Of a stretch of DNA of 64,000 bases, positions 48,894-60,884 are shown piece after piece (the first letter of the stretch is position 1; every line of letters starts with the position of its first letter). The DNA is taken from positions 7,995,164 through 8,059,163 of the forward strand of contig JBANDB010000002.1 in assembly GCA_037576215.1 (NCBI GenBank), written 5' to 3'. Both the position numbers and the translations under genes were made by a program. The notes beneath the pieces are model-generated. The model had not been told where the DNA came from. It saw only the letters and a program-made list of their open reading frames with translations, and made no database searches. The stretch comes from Armillaria gallica (Eukaryota > Basidiomycota > Agaricomycetes > Agaricales > Physalacriaceae).

Positions 48894-49222
48894 GGGATGT
48901 GCATTGTACTGTTACAGATACAACTGTAGACCATATAAAAATTATTAGCCATGGTGCAGTACAGTTGATGTCATATCTATACCATGTCCATATGATTGTC
49001 CATATATAGATATCTGGTGCCAAAGGGTGAGTATTATGTGCTTCTTTAAGTCATAGGTACTAACCTTTATGGCATAAGATAGTCTTCTGTCTCTCCCTCA
49101 ATGACAGTATTGAAACTGTATGGATACAGCCATATTTTAGGTCTTTAAAGTTGGCCACAGTATGGACCCATATCTGTTTACACTGTACATAGCCACCATA
49201 CTACAGGTATGATGCACATCTC
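48894..49222. mobile_element. MITE, copy 2 (TA target duplication)
   Basis: It starts GGGATGTGCATTGTAC and ends GTATGATGCACATCTC. The ends pair as GRGATGTGCATYRTAC, with TA on both sides (48892-48893, 49223-49224). It is 329 bp. Termini resemble copy 1 while the interior is largely different. Confidence 0.65.
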
Positions 49223-49224
49223 TA

Positions 49225-52200
49225 TTTATGTTTCCTTGCTTCTTCAGACTTTGAGGTAGTATGTATATTTTATAATTTGTACTTGTTACCTCAGCTTGTT
49301 GCTCTACATGGACAGAGAAAGGCTGAGAAGAGCTGTTCTGTATTTTTTGTATTTTTTGCCTTACTTACATCTCACAGCATAGCATGGCATAGCACATATT
49401 CTTATAGGTAATATTATCAGCCTATTCCTCTACATAGACAGAGAAAGGCTGATCATAGCATGTATTCTTACATCAATGGTCTCCTTGCCAAAGCCTCATA
49501 ATAAACAAATTATGGCATAGTCAGTACATGTATATGCATTACCTGTCCCTGAATGGTCTTCTGGCCCCTAATCCTATCTGCTAATTTTTTATTTGATGTT
49601 TATTGTTCACTTATTGCTTGCTCAATGCTCATTGTTTGATACTCACTTTGAAGCCTACAGTGTCCTGTCAGCATGCATAGACTAATAGTCAGTGGAAAGT
49701 CTCAGTTCAGTGAATACTGGGTGCTGGACATGCTCCAATGATTTGCAATATGGGATGGAATACTGGTAAAGGTATGCAGTGGCAGCAGAACTCATAGAGA
49801 GGCAGAAGGTGGCAGCAACAGCAGTGCAACAAAATTGAAACTCAGCCGGAATAAGCTGTGGTCTGGCAATGGCCGGAAAATTCAAACTCAGCTTATTTGT
49901 CATTATCCACCTCTCTTATTATATAGATATGACCATATTGCTCATCGTTTCATTTTCTCAGACTGTATGTACCCTAATCCCAATTCTATGAATATGGCTA
50001 CCTAAAAGCCTTGCTGCTTAGCAAAGGGCCCCTGTGAGGCCCTGATTTACATGTGTAAATCACGGCTATTTAGCAAGGGCCCCTGGGAGCTGGAGGCTAT
50101 TTAGCACTAAATAGTCTGAAAAATAAGTCTAATTAGCTGCAAATCAGCATCACTGGGATGATATACTATTGTGGTATCATGTCACCTCATCCTTAAAATT
50201 CAATTCTCTCCCTTACCATTGCAATACCATAGTCCTGACTCCCAATTTTGGGATTGACCCAGATACATTTAGCAAGTGAAAAGGTCAATTCTCCCCAGTG
50301 CAAATTGCTGCTATTTGCTAACAGAAAATAGATAGGAGCAAGTGTCTCAAGCTTTTTGATTTTCACTCATGAATGCAGGGCTGATAGCTGATGGTTATGG
50401 TTGGGTTATGGTGAATGTTGATAATATTATTCTGGCTTTGATGCTGAATTTGGCTTTGTGATGTCATTATAGTGGGTAGGTACATGAGTCCCATCTATTT
50501 CACAGCTAAAAATTGGTCCTTGAAAAGCCTGTTGCTAATCAGCTGCTGCACAGCACTAAGTAGCAGGTGCTGAATAGCAAGTGCGAATTACATCAGCCTA
50601 ATAATGCCCTCTCTGCCCCAGCAGTGATTGATGATGGTGGTAGGAAGAGAAGAGCATATACCCAACTAGGACACCATATCTGAGGCTTTGTCATCACCAC
50701 ACTAGTCTGCCCACACAGTATTATATTATATATTACACATTCTGTCTGCCTATACAACCATTTTACCTGGATATATGCACATGAATCTTGAATCGGGCAT
50801 CCTACACATTGCAACTTTATATCCCACCACCCAAAACACCTTTCAACTTTCTAAGTCCTATGAATATAGGAAATTCAGTCATTATATCATCCTGAAACCC
50901 TATTTTTTATCATCCAGCATGGCATTTGCCACCAGTTTTTACCTGACTCACTTGTGGGAATTTTTGCAACATCCACCATTTTCCTGAGAAACTCTTTCCC
51001 TTTGTATTTCACCCTCACACTCCCTTTCCTTATTTCCAACTATTATATCATTTCATCTTGTCTGTCATTGCTACCTTCTGTTGCCCTTATCTTCTTCCTT
51101 GACTCTTCCATCTCTTCTTTGTCCATGTATGAAATCTTATGCTTGAATGCATGTTGTCCTGGTCCTGCACTGTTGCCTTCAATTCTCCCCAATGTCACCA
51201 ATGCTCTGAGTGCCACCTTTTAATGTTTTTCGATGAATACAATTGTATATTGTGGATGGTCAAGCATGTTTGATGGGGGAGGGAGGCAGATGTTAGTGTG
51301 TTATGCTGTATGTCTGTTTTTACACTCACCTGAGTATACCCTTTGTTGAGAAGCACTATCACTCTCAGTATCGGCTTCATCCTGTGCATCATTTTTTCCC
51401 CCTTACCACCTCCAGTGTGACCTGCAATTTCTATTATATCACCGATTCTGAACAGTTGTGGCTTTGCCAGAATGTATCTGTACGTGTTGTGTTAAATTAT
51501 GCTATTTCTGTGAATGCATCTTGAGCTCACCATCTCTTCCCCTCTTCATCTGCCTTGCCTCTGAAGTAGCAGATGACATTTTCTTCTGTGTATGCTAGGT
51601 CCTGTCATATGAGTTGCTGTAACATGCCCCCAGGATCTATCTCCCTCGCAAACGTCAGTGCCTCCTTGCTGTCACCTTCTCTGACCCTTTTGAAGTATCT
51701 GTTTGTGCTTTCCATTGCCTCAAATTCATGGAACATTATGGGTGCCCATTGCTCCATCAGCCTAGAAAATGCTCAGTGAGGCATTTTATTTCTCTTTGGT
51801 GCCTTTCTTATGTCATCATTTTCTATAATCTCCTCAAGAGTAGTGATTTCTCTTCCAAACAAAGGCAGGACACCATACTATATTCATAATACACAGTCCA
51901 TGTATTATCTTGATTTCCAGTGATGGCTAGTTGATGATATCTCACTAAAGGTGGTATATTCCATGTTCCTAATGCATTGGCACACAGATTTGTTGCAATA
52001 TGCCAAAGTTATCCATAGTCAATAAGTACAAATATGATCATGTAGCTCTGCTGTACTGTACAATCTGACTATCATCTGCATGTTTGTGTCTGTATCTGAG
52101 CTTCTCTCCTTCTCTTTCTGTCTTTCTCCTTTCAGTTTGCCTTTCCTAGCCTCATTTCCTGCAACAAGATTCATGAGGCCCAGATGGTGAGATAAACAGG

Positions 52201-52788
52201 TTATGAGTCTTTTGGTGCTTTTGATTTACTGCTCCCCCAGCTCTCAAATTTGATCTGGATCGATTTCTCGATTAGTCTCTCATAGACAGACAATGATATC
52301 AACCTAATGATGGATAGGGTGGATGGTTGATATGTAGTCTGTTTTTAAAGCCAATCAGAGTCTGTGGATGACTAAAGGCAGGAAAAGATTATATTGGAAA
52401 TACATGTGACATTGTATGCCAAGGTATGTTCTCTTAGACCTGTCATTTCAAGTTGTAACTCAATCAACCTTATTTACTAGACTGGCTTATGGGTCAGGAA
52501 TCAGGATGGAAGCCAGGGAAGAAGCTACATTGTGAACGGCAACCACTGATTCATCATTGCAGCACATATCAGTAGTTGAGCCCTTCATCTATCACTAGCA
52601 ATGCGTCATTCACTCTCTTGTTGCAGAAATATGGTTCTAAGTCTTACTACTGGACCCTGTACTTTAGACTAGCATTTGAGGGCCATCGCATTCGAGTGGC
52701 AGTGTCCAAATGCTATGCTTTTGGTTTTCTATCATCTAATTTGTGTGGATCCACAGCACAAAAGAGAGATAGAACTGCAAAGCTATTG
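49225..52788. other. No supportable gene; hairpin at 50044-50061
   Basis: The region is AT-rich with short frames. A perfect hairpin GATTTACA-TG-TGTAAATC lies at 50044-50061 between two copies of TAGCAA(A)GGGCCCCTG (50019-50033 and 50071-50085). A 25-bp word ending in GACAGAGAAAGGCTGA is repeated near 49311-49334 and 49430-49454. A block at 50819-50844 recurs at 62064-62090. Confidence 0.4.
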
Positions 52789-53089
52789 TCAAAACTGGCT
52801 GGAAATGAGGTTGGATTTAGGCTGTTGTTGGTACAAGGAGTCAATGCAGTCAGACTGGCAGACTGCACATTGAGAACCTTGGCATCTTGACTGTTTTGTT
52901 TGAAATAGTGTCTGGAAACTGGTGGTATCAGAGGCGAAGGTGGTTATTGAGGTTGAGGTGACTCCTGATGATGTAGATGGACTACCCACCACATCACCAG
53001 CTCCTGCATTGTTGGTGGCAAAGCCGGTACAGAAGCTACTGATAGAAAACGCCGATGGTGGAGTCAGGGCTTCCTCATAGTTGAGCATT
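52789..53089 (-). pseudogene. 3' half of an ORF interrupted by gypsy copy 2
   Basis: The minus-strand frame has Ser/Thr-rich content (SPSTSSGVTSTSITT) and ends with four Cys in a short stretch (CQGSQCAVCQSDC) before a stop at 52789. Removing the element at 53095-61338 and one GAACC copy joins this frame, without shift, to the frame at 61556-61339, giving about 173 codons in all. I do not recognise the product. A 47-bp GT..AG stretch inside the other half could be an intron, but using it would break the frame. Confidence 0.4.
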
Positions 53090-53129
53090 GAACCTGTTAT
53101 GATTTATTCATTTTCTTTACCTAAACGCC

Positions 53130-53172
53130 TCTTATCTTATCTTATCTTTGGCACTTACTCTTATCTTATCTT
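53130..53172 (+). promoter_or_regulatory. GATA-motif cluster in U3
   Basis: CTTATCTTATCTTATCT followed by CTTATCTTATCT gives five GATAA sites on the minus strand. The same cluster is conserved in the 3' LTR (60920-60962) and partly in copy 1 (7383-7402). GATAA is the core site of fungal GATA factors such as AreA/Nit2, so nitrogen- or light-dependent control is possible. This is inference. Confidence 0.45.
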
Positions 53173-53335
53173 TAGATACACAACTTCACGGAGTCTTCAC
53201 ATCATGATACAGTCATACTCAGCAGATGTGTACTTTCTCACATGTCACCCTCAGTATTAGGACCCTCACTTGGTCACCATGTTCTTACTTCTCTTTCTCA
53301 CATGGTGCCCTTATTATCCAGACCCTCAATTCTAG

Positions 53336-53342
53336 TATATAA
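53336..53342 (+). promoter_or_regulatory. TATA box of the LTR promoter
   Basis: TATATAA is conserved in all three LTRs of the family. About 30 bp downstream lies AGCTTTGAGCTAA (53371-53383), the predicted RNA 5' end that pairs with the primer site. Confidence 0.6.
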
Positions 53343-53526
53343 GTAGTGTACTCAAAGCTGTATATTCCCTAGCTTTGAGCTAACATTTATTCATACTGAA
53401 CCACATTCATTCTCGCCGAGCGCTACTTAGTAAGTCTTGATCTTCCAATCACCACAGGACTCAATGGTGACTGTATGAATGCGATACAGCCATTGTTTAC
53501 TCTTGATTGGGGTTTGGGTCCTATAT

Positions 53527-53539
53527 TTAGCTCAAAGCT
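53527..53539 (+). promoter_or_regulatory. Primer-binding site, self-priming type
   Basis: TTAGCTCAAAGCT begins one base after the LTR and is the exact reverse complement of AGCTTTGAGCTAA at 53371-53383, just after the expected transcription start. It does not begin with TGG, so it does not match a tRNA 3' end. In Tf1 the first bases of the RNA fold back onto the primer site and are cleaved to prime reverse transcription. The 13-nt match here supports the same mode. Confidence 0.75.
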
Positions 53540-53567
53540 TTCCCTAGGCTCCTTAACCGGAACCTTC

Positions 53568-56084
53568 ATGTCAGACACAGCTGCCACAGCTATCTTCGGA
53601 GCCAGCATAGGCTTTGGGTCTCTTTGCCTTGCCACAGCATTCATCCTCACAGTACGATGTTTCGAAGCAGACCACACCATCACTGTTACCCAAATCCATA
53701 ATGGCGTCCCAGTCCGAAGGCAGCTCCCATGAATCAACGCACCCATACCACAGCGACTGATCTTGCTCAACCGCCTCTCTGGAGAGCAAGAAGAAGAGGT
53801 TGCTTCTAAGTCGCCTTCTCCCATCATACAGATGAGAGGGACTTCTCCCCCTCCCAGAAGGTGCATGCCTATCATCATCATCTCCCCCACCGGTTCTACC
53901 GACTCTGTCCCATATGCCCCTCGATCTCCCTCACCCAGCGATTACGCCTGACTTGCAAGGGATCACGACAGGGGATTCTTCGTGGGCCACGATGACAGAC
54001 CTGTCTCCCCTGTCAGCGCCCACAGCTATGACCCTTGGGCTCACAGGGATCAAGCTATGACACTCCCAGCCCTGTATGATCCCGACAATGAGTTCTGGGA
54101 TAATCTTACCCTTCCATACAGCACCTACTTCCCCTCCAATGCAGGCTCTCCCAGTCACAGAACCCCATCCCCAGCCGGCTCCAGGCATGTAAGGTAGGAT
54201 CAGCCCATACAGGCCACCAAGCAGACACTTGAGCTTATACAGGAGCTCAAGGAACCCATCACCAGACCTTCCCACCAAACCCCCTACTGGCAGAATGTCC
54301 AGGATCAGCATTGCCCCAGCTCCCCCTATCTCACAGTCCCCATCCCGGTCACCATCAGCCGCTCGTTCTGAGAGATCGATGAGAACCATGCTGAGGTCCA
54401 CCTCAACCGATTTGGCGAGACACCCTGGGGAGGGAACTGGGATGACAAGGAAGAGGACACTGTCACTGGGAGGGACCTTGAGGATGAGCATCTTAACGGC
54501 ATCCACAGAGAGTCTCCTGCTGGCTCCAAGCAGACCCCTGTCCCATCACTCTGCCCGACCAACCCAGATCCCCCCAGTGACAACAGTCCCAACTAGAACC
54601 ATCCATAATGACATCCATAACACCATTAATATATATTCACAGACCAGATTTGACGACCTCGAATTCCCAGCCCCACAGATACTAACCCAGGTGGAGTACC
54701 ATGACCTATATAATTACTTTGTGTTGGAATTACCATTTGTTCCAACTTGGGGGGAAACCCAAGCCAGGAACAACTATTTTATGAGCAAGCAAAGAGACCT
54801 CCCAGCAGACCACATTTTACAGTATGAGGCGGAGTGAAACGCTCGTCTCCAGTATAACAAATTACACCCAGATGCCCCCATGAGGCCCCTTACCCCCTAT
54901 GACGATGCCACTGCTGAAATCAAGATCCAGGAACCCATGCCGGATGCTCCACCAGTGGCACTTCCCCGAGCACCCATTACGACATTCTCTTACATCAGAG
55001 GACAAGCACCACCAGGAGCATACACCCACGGCTACAGACCATTCACCAGGGCCGATCAGGATGGAGGCAGTGGTGGCCAACCTGGCCAACCACCGCAACC
55101 TCCCACCCCACCTCAGCGATGGGCACTCCTGCATCACCCTGCCCCGCCAAAAGCGCCCACTCCACCAGCTCCATGGGTATTAACCAATGGAAACGTAGCC
55201 CCCTACGACAACTTCAAGCCAAAAATCTTGAAGGAAGTCAACAACTTCAAAGGAGATTCTAACGACATCTCCCAATTCTTCCTGAAGTGCGAACTGCACT
55301 TTGAACTGTTCAACTGCCACTTCTGGTACCCCCCCCCCACAAAGTAATCTTCTGCATCTCGTGACTTGCTGGAGACGCTGAGAAATGGTGGGAACTAAAC
55401 TCAAGGGTCATCAGGAGCGGCCCCAATGATGAACAGCTGTACCCCACGTACGAAGACTTCAAAATGAAGCTCAGGGAGAGGTTCTGGAAGGACGCCGACA
55501 AACAGCTTAAACAAGCACAGTGGGAGAAGCTAAGGCAGGTCAACTTCTGAGATGGTGACCAGTTCTTCCAGCAATTCGAAGAGCTCGCCTACTATGCCGG
55601 TGTACTCAACAACGAGCAAGTCATGCTTGCTCAAATCAAGAAAGCGGCCTGAGAAACAAGTAAAAACACCATATACTCGGCCGATGGAGAGGTCTCAACC
55701 ACCTATGACGGGTGGAAGGCTTGCCTACTCCAGATGGACTATAACTGGTGACTCAAGCAAGCAGAGGCGACTGGACGTGTTGACACCAAGCCGAAGGCAA
55801 CCGCACCCCAGAATGGTGGTCAAGCACCAACAAGTACACCAACAATGAAGACGGCATCAGGGACAACATACGGGGGATGCAGCGCACCAATGGATATCGA
55901 TGCAGCAAGGGCAGCAGCAAAGTGCTTCTGATGTGGCAAGCTCAGGCACTTCAAATGTGATTGCCCTAATGCACCGAAAACCAGGGAGGAGGCTCTGCAC
56001 TGATTCAACACTTATTGGGACCATCACCCAACTACGGAAAACCTCTCAACGATTGAGGAGGTAAAAGAGAGCGCCAAGGAGTAA
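53568..56084 (+). pseudogene. gag: gag of gypsy copy 2
   Basis: It starts at MSDTAATAIFG (53568) and can be followed to TAA at 56082-56084. The N-terminal third is Pro/Ser-rich and probably disordered. A classic retrotransposon gag core follows (FKGDSNDISQFFLKCE, AGDAEKWWELNSR, LRERFWKDADKQL), then a CCHC zinc knuckle (C-x2-C-x4-H-x4-C) near 55923-55965. Ten in-frame TGA replace Arg, one inside the knuckle, and there is one TAG near 54195. Two frameshifts occur, at a C6 run (54570-54575) and a C10 run (55329-55338), and they compensate each other. Pol is in the +1 frame relative to the end of gag. Confidence 0.85.
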
Positions 56085-56088
56085 ATGA

Positions 56089-59000
56089 TTCAACTTACTC
56101 AGCCAAGGACTTAGTTTCGACTGGTATGCTTATTATGCCCATATCATGTACTTACAGATCTGTAGTATCTACCGCGCATTCGAATATACCCATGACTTTG
56201 CAATCAGACCAGAAACTGCAATAGTGAAACTACCAGCAACTAAATGTTTGGCGAATAACCCATTGAGGGTGAAAGCATCGAATGACAAGTCACCTACCAC
56301 AGTGACACCCATCATAACAGTTAGACTGGATGGGACAGGGGAACAAGCGCATAGTGCCCCCCCTGACGAAATGGCTCTACGGAGTCCCTGCCTCGCAGGG
56401 AGTTACAAGGAAATAGCTTCAGCGAAACCTCCTCTGGTAAAAGAGATCACCGTATGGATGCCAAAGTCTAAATCCCAGGTTGAAGAGGCTTTGGCGAAGA
56501 AGGACAACTTGAATGATCCTGAACAGAAGATGCCAAAACTGAAAGGTCAGGGCAAAGACAGAGCTGATGCTTTCAAAGCAATAGATGCCATTTCCCGAGT
56601 CCGGTACCCTGGAGAGTCAGGATCCTCTGAATCTGCCCCAAGCATCACCCTTGGCCTAGGAGCAAGCGGAAGCACTGAAGCAATTCAGACGCAACCTGGA
56701 GCCCACCTCGAGCCGGGTTCCCCTCCTTTTGGAAACCAGGTGGCTCGCAACAACACCTCTCCAGGAAACCCAGAAGCTGATGAATGGAAGGAAGCTGCTA
56801 GCACCCAGGCAGTAAAAAGGGGGCCTAAAGTGACTATGTATGAAATTCCTGACCAAGAAGATGACACCAGTTTCATGATGAACAAGAACACTAAATTAAT
56901 ACCCCCTATAGAAACAGCGGTGACCTCGCCAACAGTAGTCAAGCCCTCATGGCTCAACGCGAAGGCTAGAGAGGTCCCCCACACTTGGCTCAAACCCTTC
57001 AGAGCCAAGTGGACTTTACGCGGAATAATAGAAGCAAAGACGGAGTCGGAAGCCAAAGTGATCTTAAAGAATTGGATTCACAAGACACATGCTGAAGAAG
57101 TCGTTGATGAAATGATAGAAGGAATGCGGAAGGCCACAAGGATCAATACTCTCTGGTGGCTGGAAGAGCTATTACAACCAAAGCTCTACATCAGCAAGCT
57201 AAGCGGGAAGGGGAAGGATCTAGCTATCAACGTTCAAATCGAGACCCTAGAGAACATTACCAGAATCTCAACCTCCATGTTAGTAGACAGTGGATGCACC
57301 AGTAGCACCATCAACCAAAGTGTTGTTGAACAGCATAACATCCCGACTCATGCAACTGCTGCACCAATCCCAGTCTATAATGCAGATGGATCTCGGAACC
57401 TAGGAGGATCAATTACCAAATACGCCGAGATCCATCTCATTATCAGAGATCATGCGGAACGGATAGATCTAGCTGTCACAGAACTTGGTGACAAGCAAAT
57501 CTTCCTCAGTCATGATTGGTTAGCCTGACACAACCCAATCATCAATTGGAAGACTGGAGGATTAAAGTTTGCGCAATGCCAATGTCATAAAACTCCATTC
57601 ATGCTACCCGACACAGATCCTGATGACAAGTGGGATGAGGAGCTAGAGGAGGGAGAAACAATTCTTGCAGTAGATTTCATGCAGGCCATTCTCATACATG
57701 CTCATCATGCAAATGACCTTGCGGCCAAGGCCAATGCAGGCAAGAACACCAAAATGTTCGAAGAAATGGTCCCAGACTGGTGCAGAGATTTCAATGACTT
57801 ATTCAACAAAGAGAATTTCAACGAACTCCCTGAACCAAAGACATGGGACCATGCCATTGAACTGACCCCAAATGCCAGCGCCAACCTTGATTGCAAGGTT
57901 TACCCTCTCAATCGTAATGAGCAAGCAGAACTCGACAAGTTCTTGGACGAGAACCTCTCGAGCAGGTGAATATGACCTTCCAAGTCACCCATGGCCTCAC
58001 CATTCTTCTTTGTCAAAAAGAAGGATGGCAAGTTGCGACCAGTACAGGACTATTGCAAGCTCAACAAGATAACAATCAAAAACCGTTACCTGCTTCCTCT
58101 CATCTCAGAGCTGATGGACAAGTTGCGAGGCACCAAGTATTTCTCCAAACTCTACGTGCAATGGGGATACAATAATGTATGCATCAAGAGTGGTGATGAG
58201 TGGAAGGCGGTGTTCAGAACCAACCAAGGCTTGTTCGAGCCCACGGTTATGTTCTTTGGATTGACCAATTCCCCCGCAACCTTCCAATGGATGATGAATG
58301 ACATCTTCAAAGACCTCATTGCATCAGGCACAGTCACAGTCTATCTTGATGACATCCTAATCATGTCCAAGACCAAGGAAGAACACTGCCGCATCACATG
58401 CAAAGTTCTGAAAGTCCTACGAAAGAACAAGCTATTCCTTAAAGCAGAGAAATGCGAGTTCAAGACTTTGGAAACGGAGTACCTTGGGGTCATCATCAGC
58501 GAGGGAAGCATCTGCATGGACCCAGTCAAGATCCAAGGCATAGCGGAATGGCCGGTACCAATGAAGAAACAGCAGTTGCAGTCATTCCTAGGCTTCACCA
58601 ACTTTTACCACCGTTTCATCAAAGGATACAGCAAAGTCATCAAACCCATGACACAGTTGACAGGAAACGATCCGTGGAAATGGGGAGCAGCGCAACAAGG
58701 CACTTTTGAGGAGTTAAAGAGGCTGTTGGCTGAAGAGGTGGTACTAGCCATACCAATGGAGGGAGGCAAATTCCATGTAGAGGTGGATGCCAGCGAAGGA
58801 GTGATAGGTGCTGTATTGTCACAGGAACAGGATGGAAAATGGTGCCCAGTCGTGTTTCTATCCAAGTCCCTCACAGTTACAGAACAAAATTATGAAATTT
58901 ATGACAAAGAACTGCTCACGATTATGCTTGCACTCAACAAATGGCGACACTACCTGATGGGGGCAGCCCAAGATTTTGAAATCTGGACAGATCATCAGAA

Positions 59001-60849
59001 TCTCCAGTATTTCCGAAAACCCCAGAAACTGAACTGGCGACAAGCTCACTGGGTAACAGAACTGGCAGAATACCACTTCTCCCTCCACCATAAACTGGGA
59101 ACCGCAAATAAGAAAGCCAACTTGCTTAGTCGCAGGGCAGATCATGAACAAGGGAAGGAGGACAATAATGAGGTTATAGTCCTCAAACTAGAACACTTCT
59201 GGGCAATGGTCATGCCCACAATTGAGGAAGTTCATACCAAAATCAAACAAGCCACGCTCAACCACCACCGATGGGACAAGAATGTCTCCGTGTCCCTCAA
59301 CCATGATCAAGGGATGAAACTAGAAAACAGTCTCATCTTATACAATAACCGAATCTATGTTCCCCAAGATCATGCATTGCGAGGGGAAAGTATCACGGTA
59401 TTTCATGACCACATCATGGTGGGACACCCTGGCATTGAGAAGACCAAAGAACTCATCTTATGAGAATACTGGTGGCCCAAGATGAAAAAGGACATCGAGG
59501 GATATATCCGCGCTTGCGAAACATGCCAACGAACCAAGTCAAGCACTCAAGCAAAAGCAGCACCACTTCATCCTAACACCATTCCCTCCTGACCATGGAC
59601 CCACATCTCCGTTGACATGGTCACTGGCCTTCCAAGGTGTAAGGGGTACAACGCAATCTTAATGATTGTCGACCACTTCTCAAAGGAAATCATACCTATT
59701 GCATGCTCTACGGAGCTGTCATCGGAAGGGTGGGCCAAGATCCTACACAACGAAGTTTATGCCAAACATGGAATGCCCCAAGTTGTCATCTCTGATCAGG
59801 GCACCGCGTTTGTCTTCAAATTCATGCAAGACCTCTACAACCTACTCCAAATCAAGATGAATGCATCCACCACCTACCACCCGCAGACAGATGGACAGAC
59901 AGAACAAGTCAATCAGGAGGTTGAAAAATACCTTTGAATCTTCATCAACCATCTCCAGAATGACTGGGTAGAATGGCTCTCACTCGCAGCCTTCACTCAC
60001 AATAACCGCACCCATTCAGCAACAGGAAAAAGCCTCTTCGAGGTCAACTATGGCTATAATGCCAATGTCCAACCAGGAGCCAAACCCCAAGCACCTTTCC
60101 ACACCTCTGCTTCGACCACTTTTGTCTCGCAGATGCAGAAGATACATGCTGAAGCGAAATGAGCACTTGAGAAAGCCACCGACCAGATGAAAGCCCAATA
60201 CGACAAAAAGAAACGACCTGCAGTCGAGTATCACATAGGAGATAAGGTTTGGCTAGATACAACTAACCTCAATCTCCCACAACCAAAGAAGAAACTCACA
60301 GACAAATGAACAGGCCCATTCCAAATTGTCACAAAAAAGGGAGCATCAGCATACATGCTGAAACTCCTGACAAACTGGCACATTCATCCAACGTTCAATG
60401 AAGTACTCCTCACCCCATACACACCACCTGCATTTCCCAACCAAGAACAACTGCCTCCACCACCACCAGATCTTATTGACGGCGATGAACACTACGAAGT
60501 CGAGAAAGTCCTCAACAGTAGAGAATGCAAGGTCAGAGGAAAGGCCGGGGAACCATGGCACTGGGTCATGGATTACTTCATCAAATGGAAAGGCTACGGA
60601 CCAGAGTCGAACAGTTGGGTACAGGAGGATAACATGGATGCCGATGAACTCATTGACGAGTACCTCGCCAAACACATAGATATAGTCATCAGCAAATGAA
60701 AAAACCAGAAAGACTGGCAGTCCTACACAAACTCAGCAACAGGAAAAAAGGTGTGGTATGACCAAGAGCTGCTTTGGGACTTACTCAGCGGCAACGACGA
60801 CCCTTTGACATACACGAAATCATCGTTCAAACCGATGAGCATACCATAA
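56089..60849 (+). pseudogene. pol: pol of gypsy copy 2: PR, RT, RNase H, IN, chromodomain
   Basis: One frame is followed from 56089 to TAA at 60847, broken only by nine TGA at Arg positions. A linker of about 380 residues precedes the protease (MLVDSGCTSSTIN, Asp at 57286). RT has [20 protein letters not shown] and YLDD at about 58342. RNase H has EVDASEGVIGAVLS. Integrase has an HHCC finger (HDHIMVGH...CETCQ, about 59404-59530) and the catalytic D, D, E in ISVDMVTG, VISDQGTAF and NQEVEKYL. A GPF module and a chromodomain follow (DYFIKWKGYG...NSWVQEDNMD). All catalytic residues are intact apart from the stops. Confidence 0.93.
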
Positions 60850-60874
60850 CAGCAGTTGGGACACCTGCCTTAAT

Positions 60875-60884
60875 GAGGGGGTAA
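60875..60884 (+). promoter_or_regulatory. Polypurine tract of gypsy copy 2
   Basis: GAGGGGGTAA lies immediately before the 3' LTR. The same tract is seen inverted beside the LTR of copy 1 (7437-7446). It primes plus-strand DNA synthesis. Confidence 0.75.

Larger units (their letters stand above)
53095..53525 (+). repeat. 5' LTR of gypsy copy 2 (431 bp)
   Basis: U3 carries five TTATC (GATAA on the other strand) in 53130-53172, a TATATAA box at 53336-53342, and a predicted RNA start about 30 bp later. It lacks 23 bp present in the 3' LTR, lost between two GGTCACC words. Confidence 0.95.
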
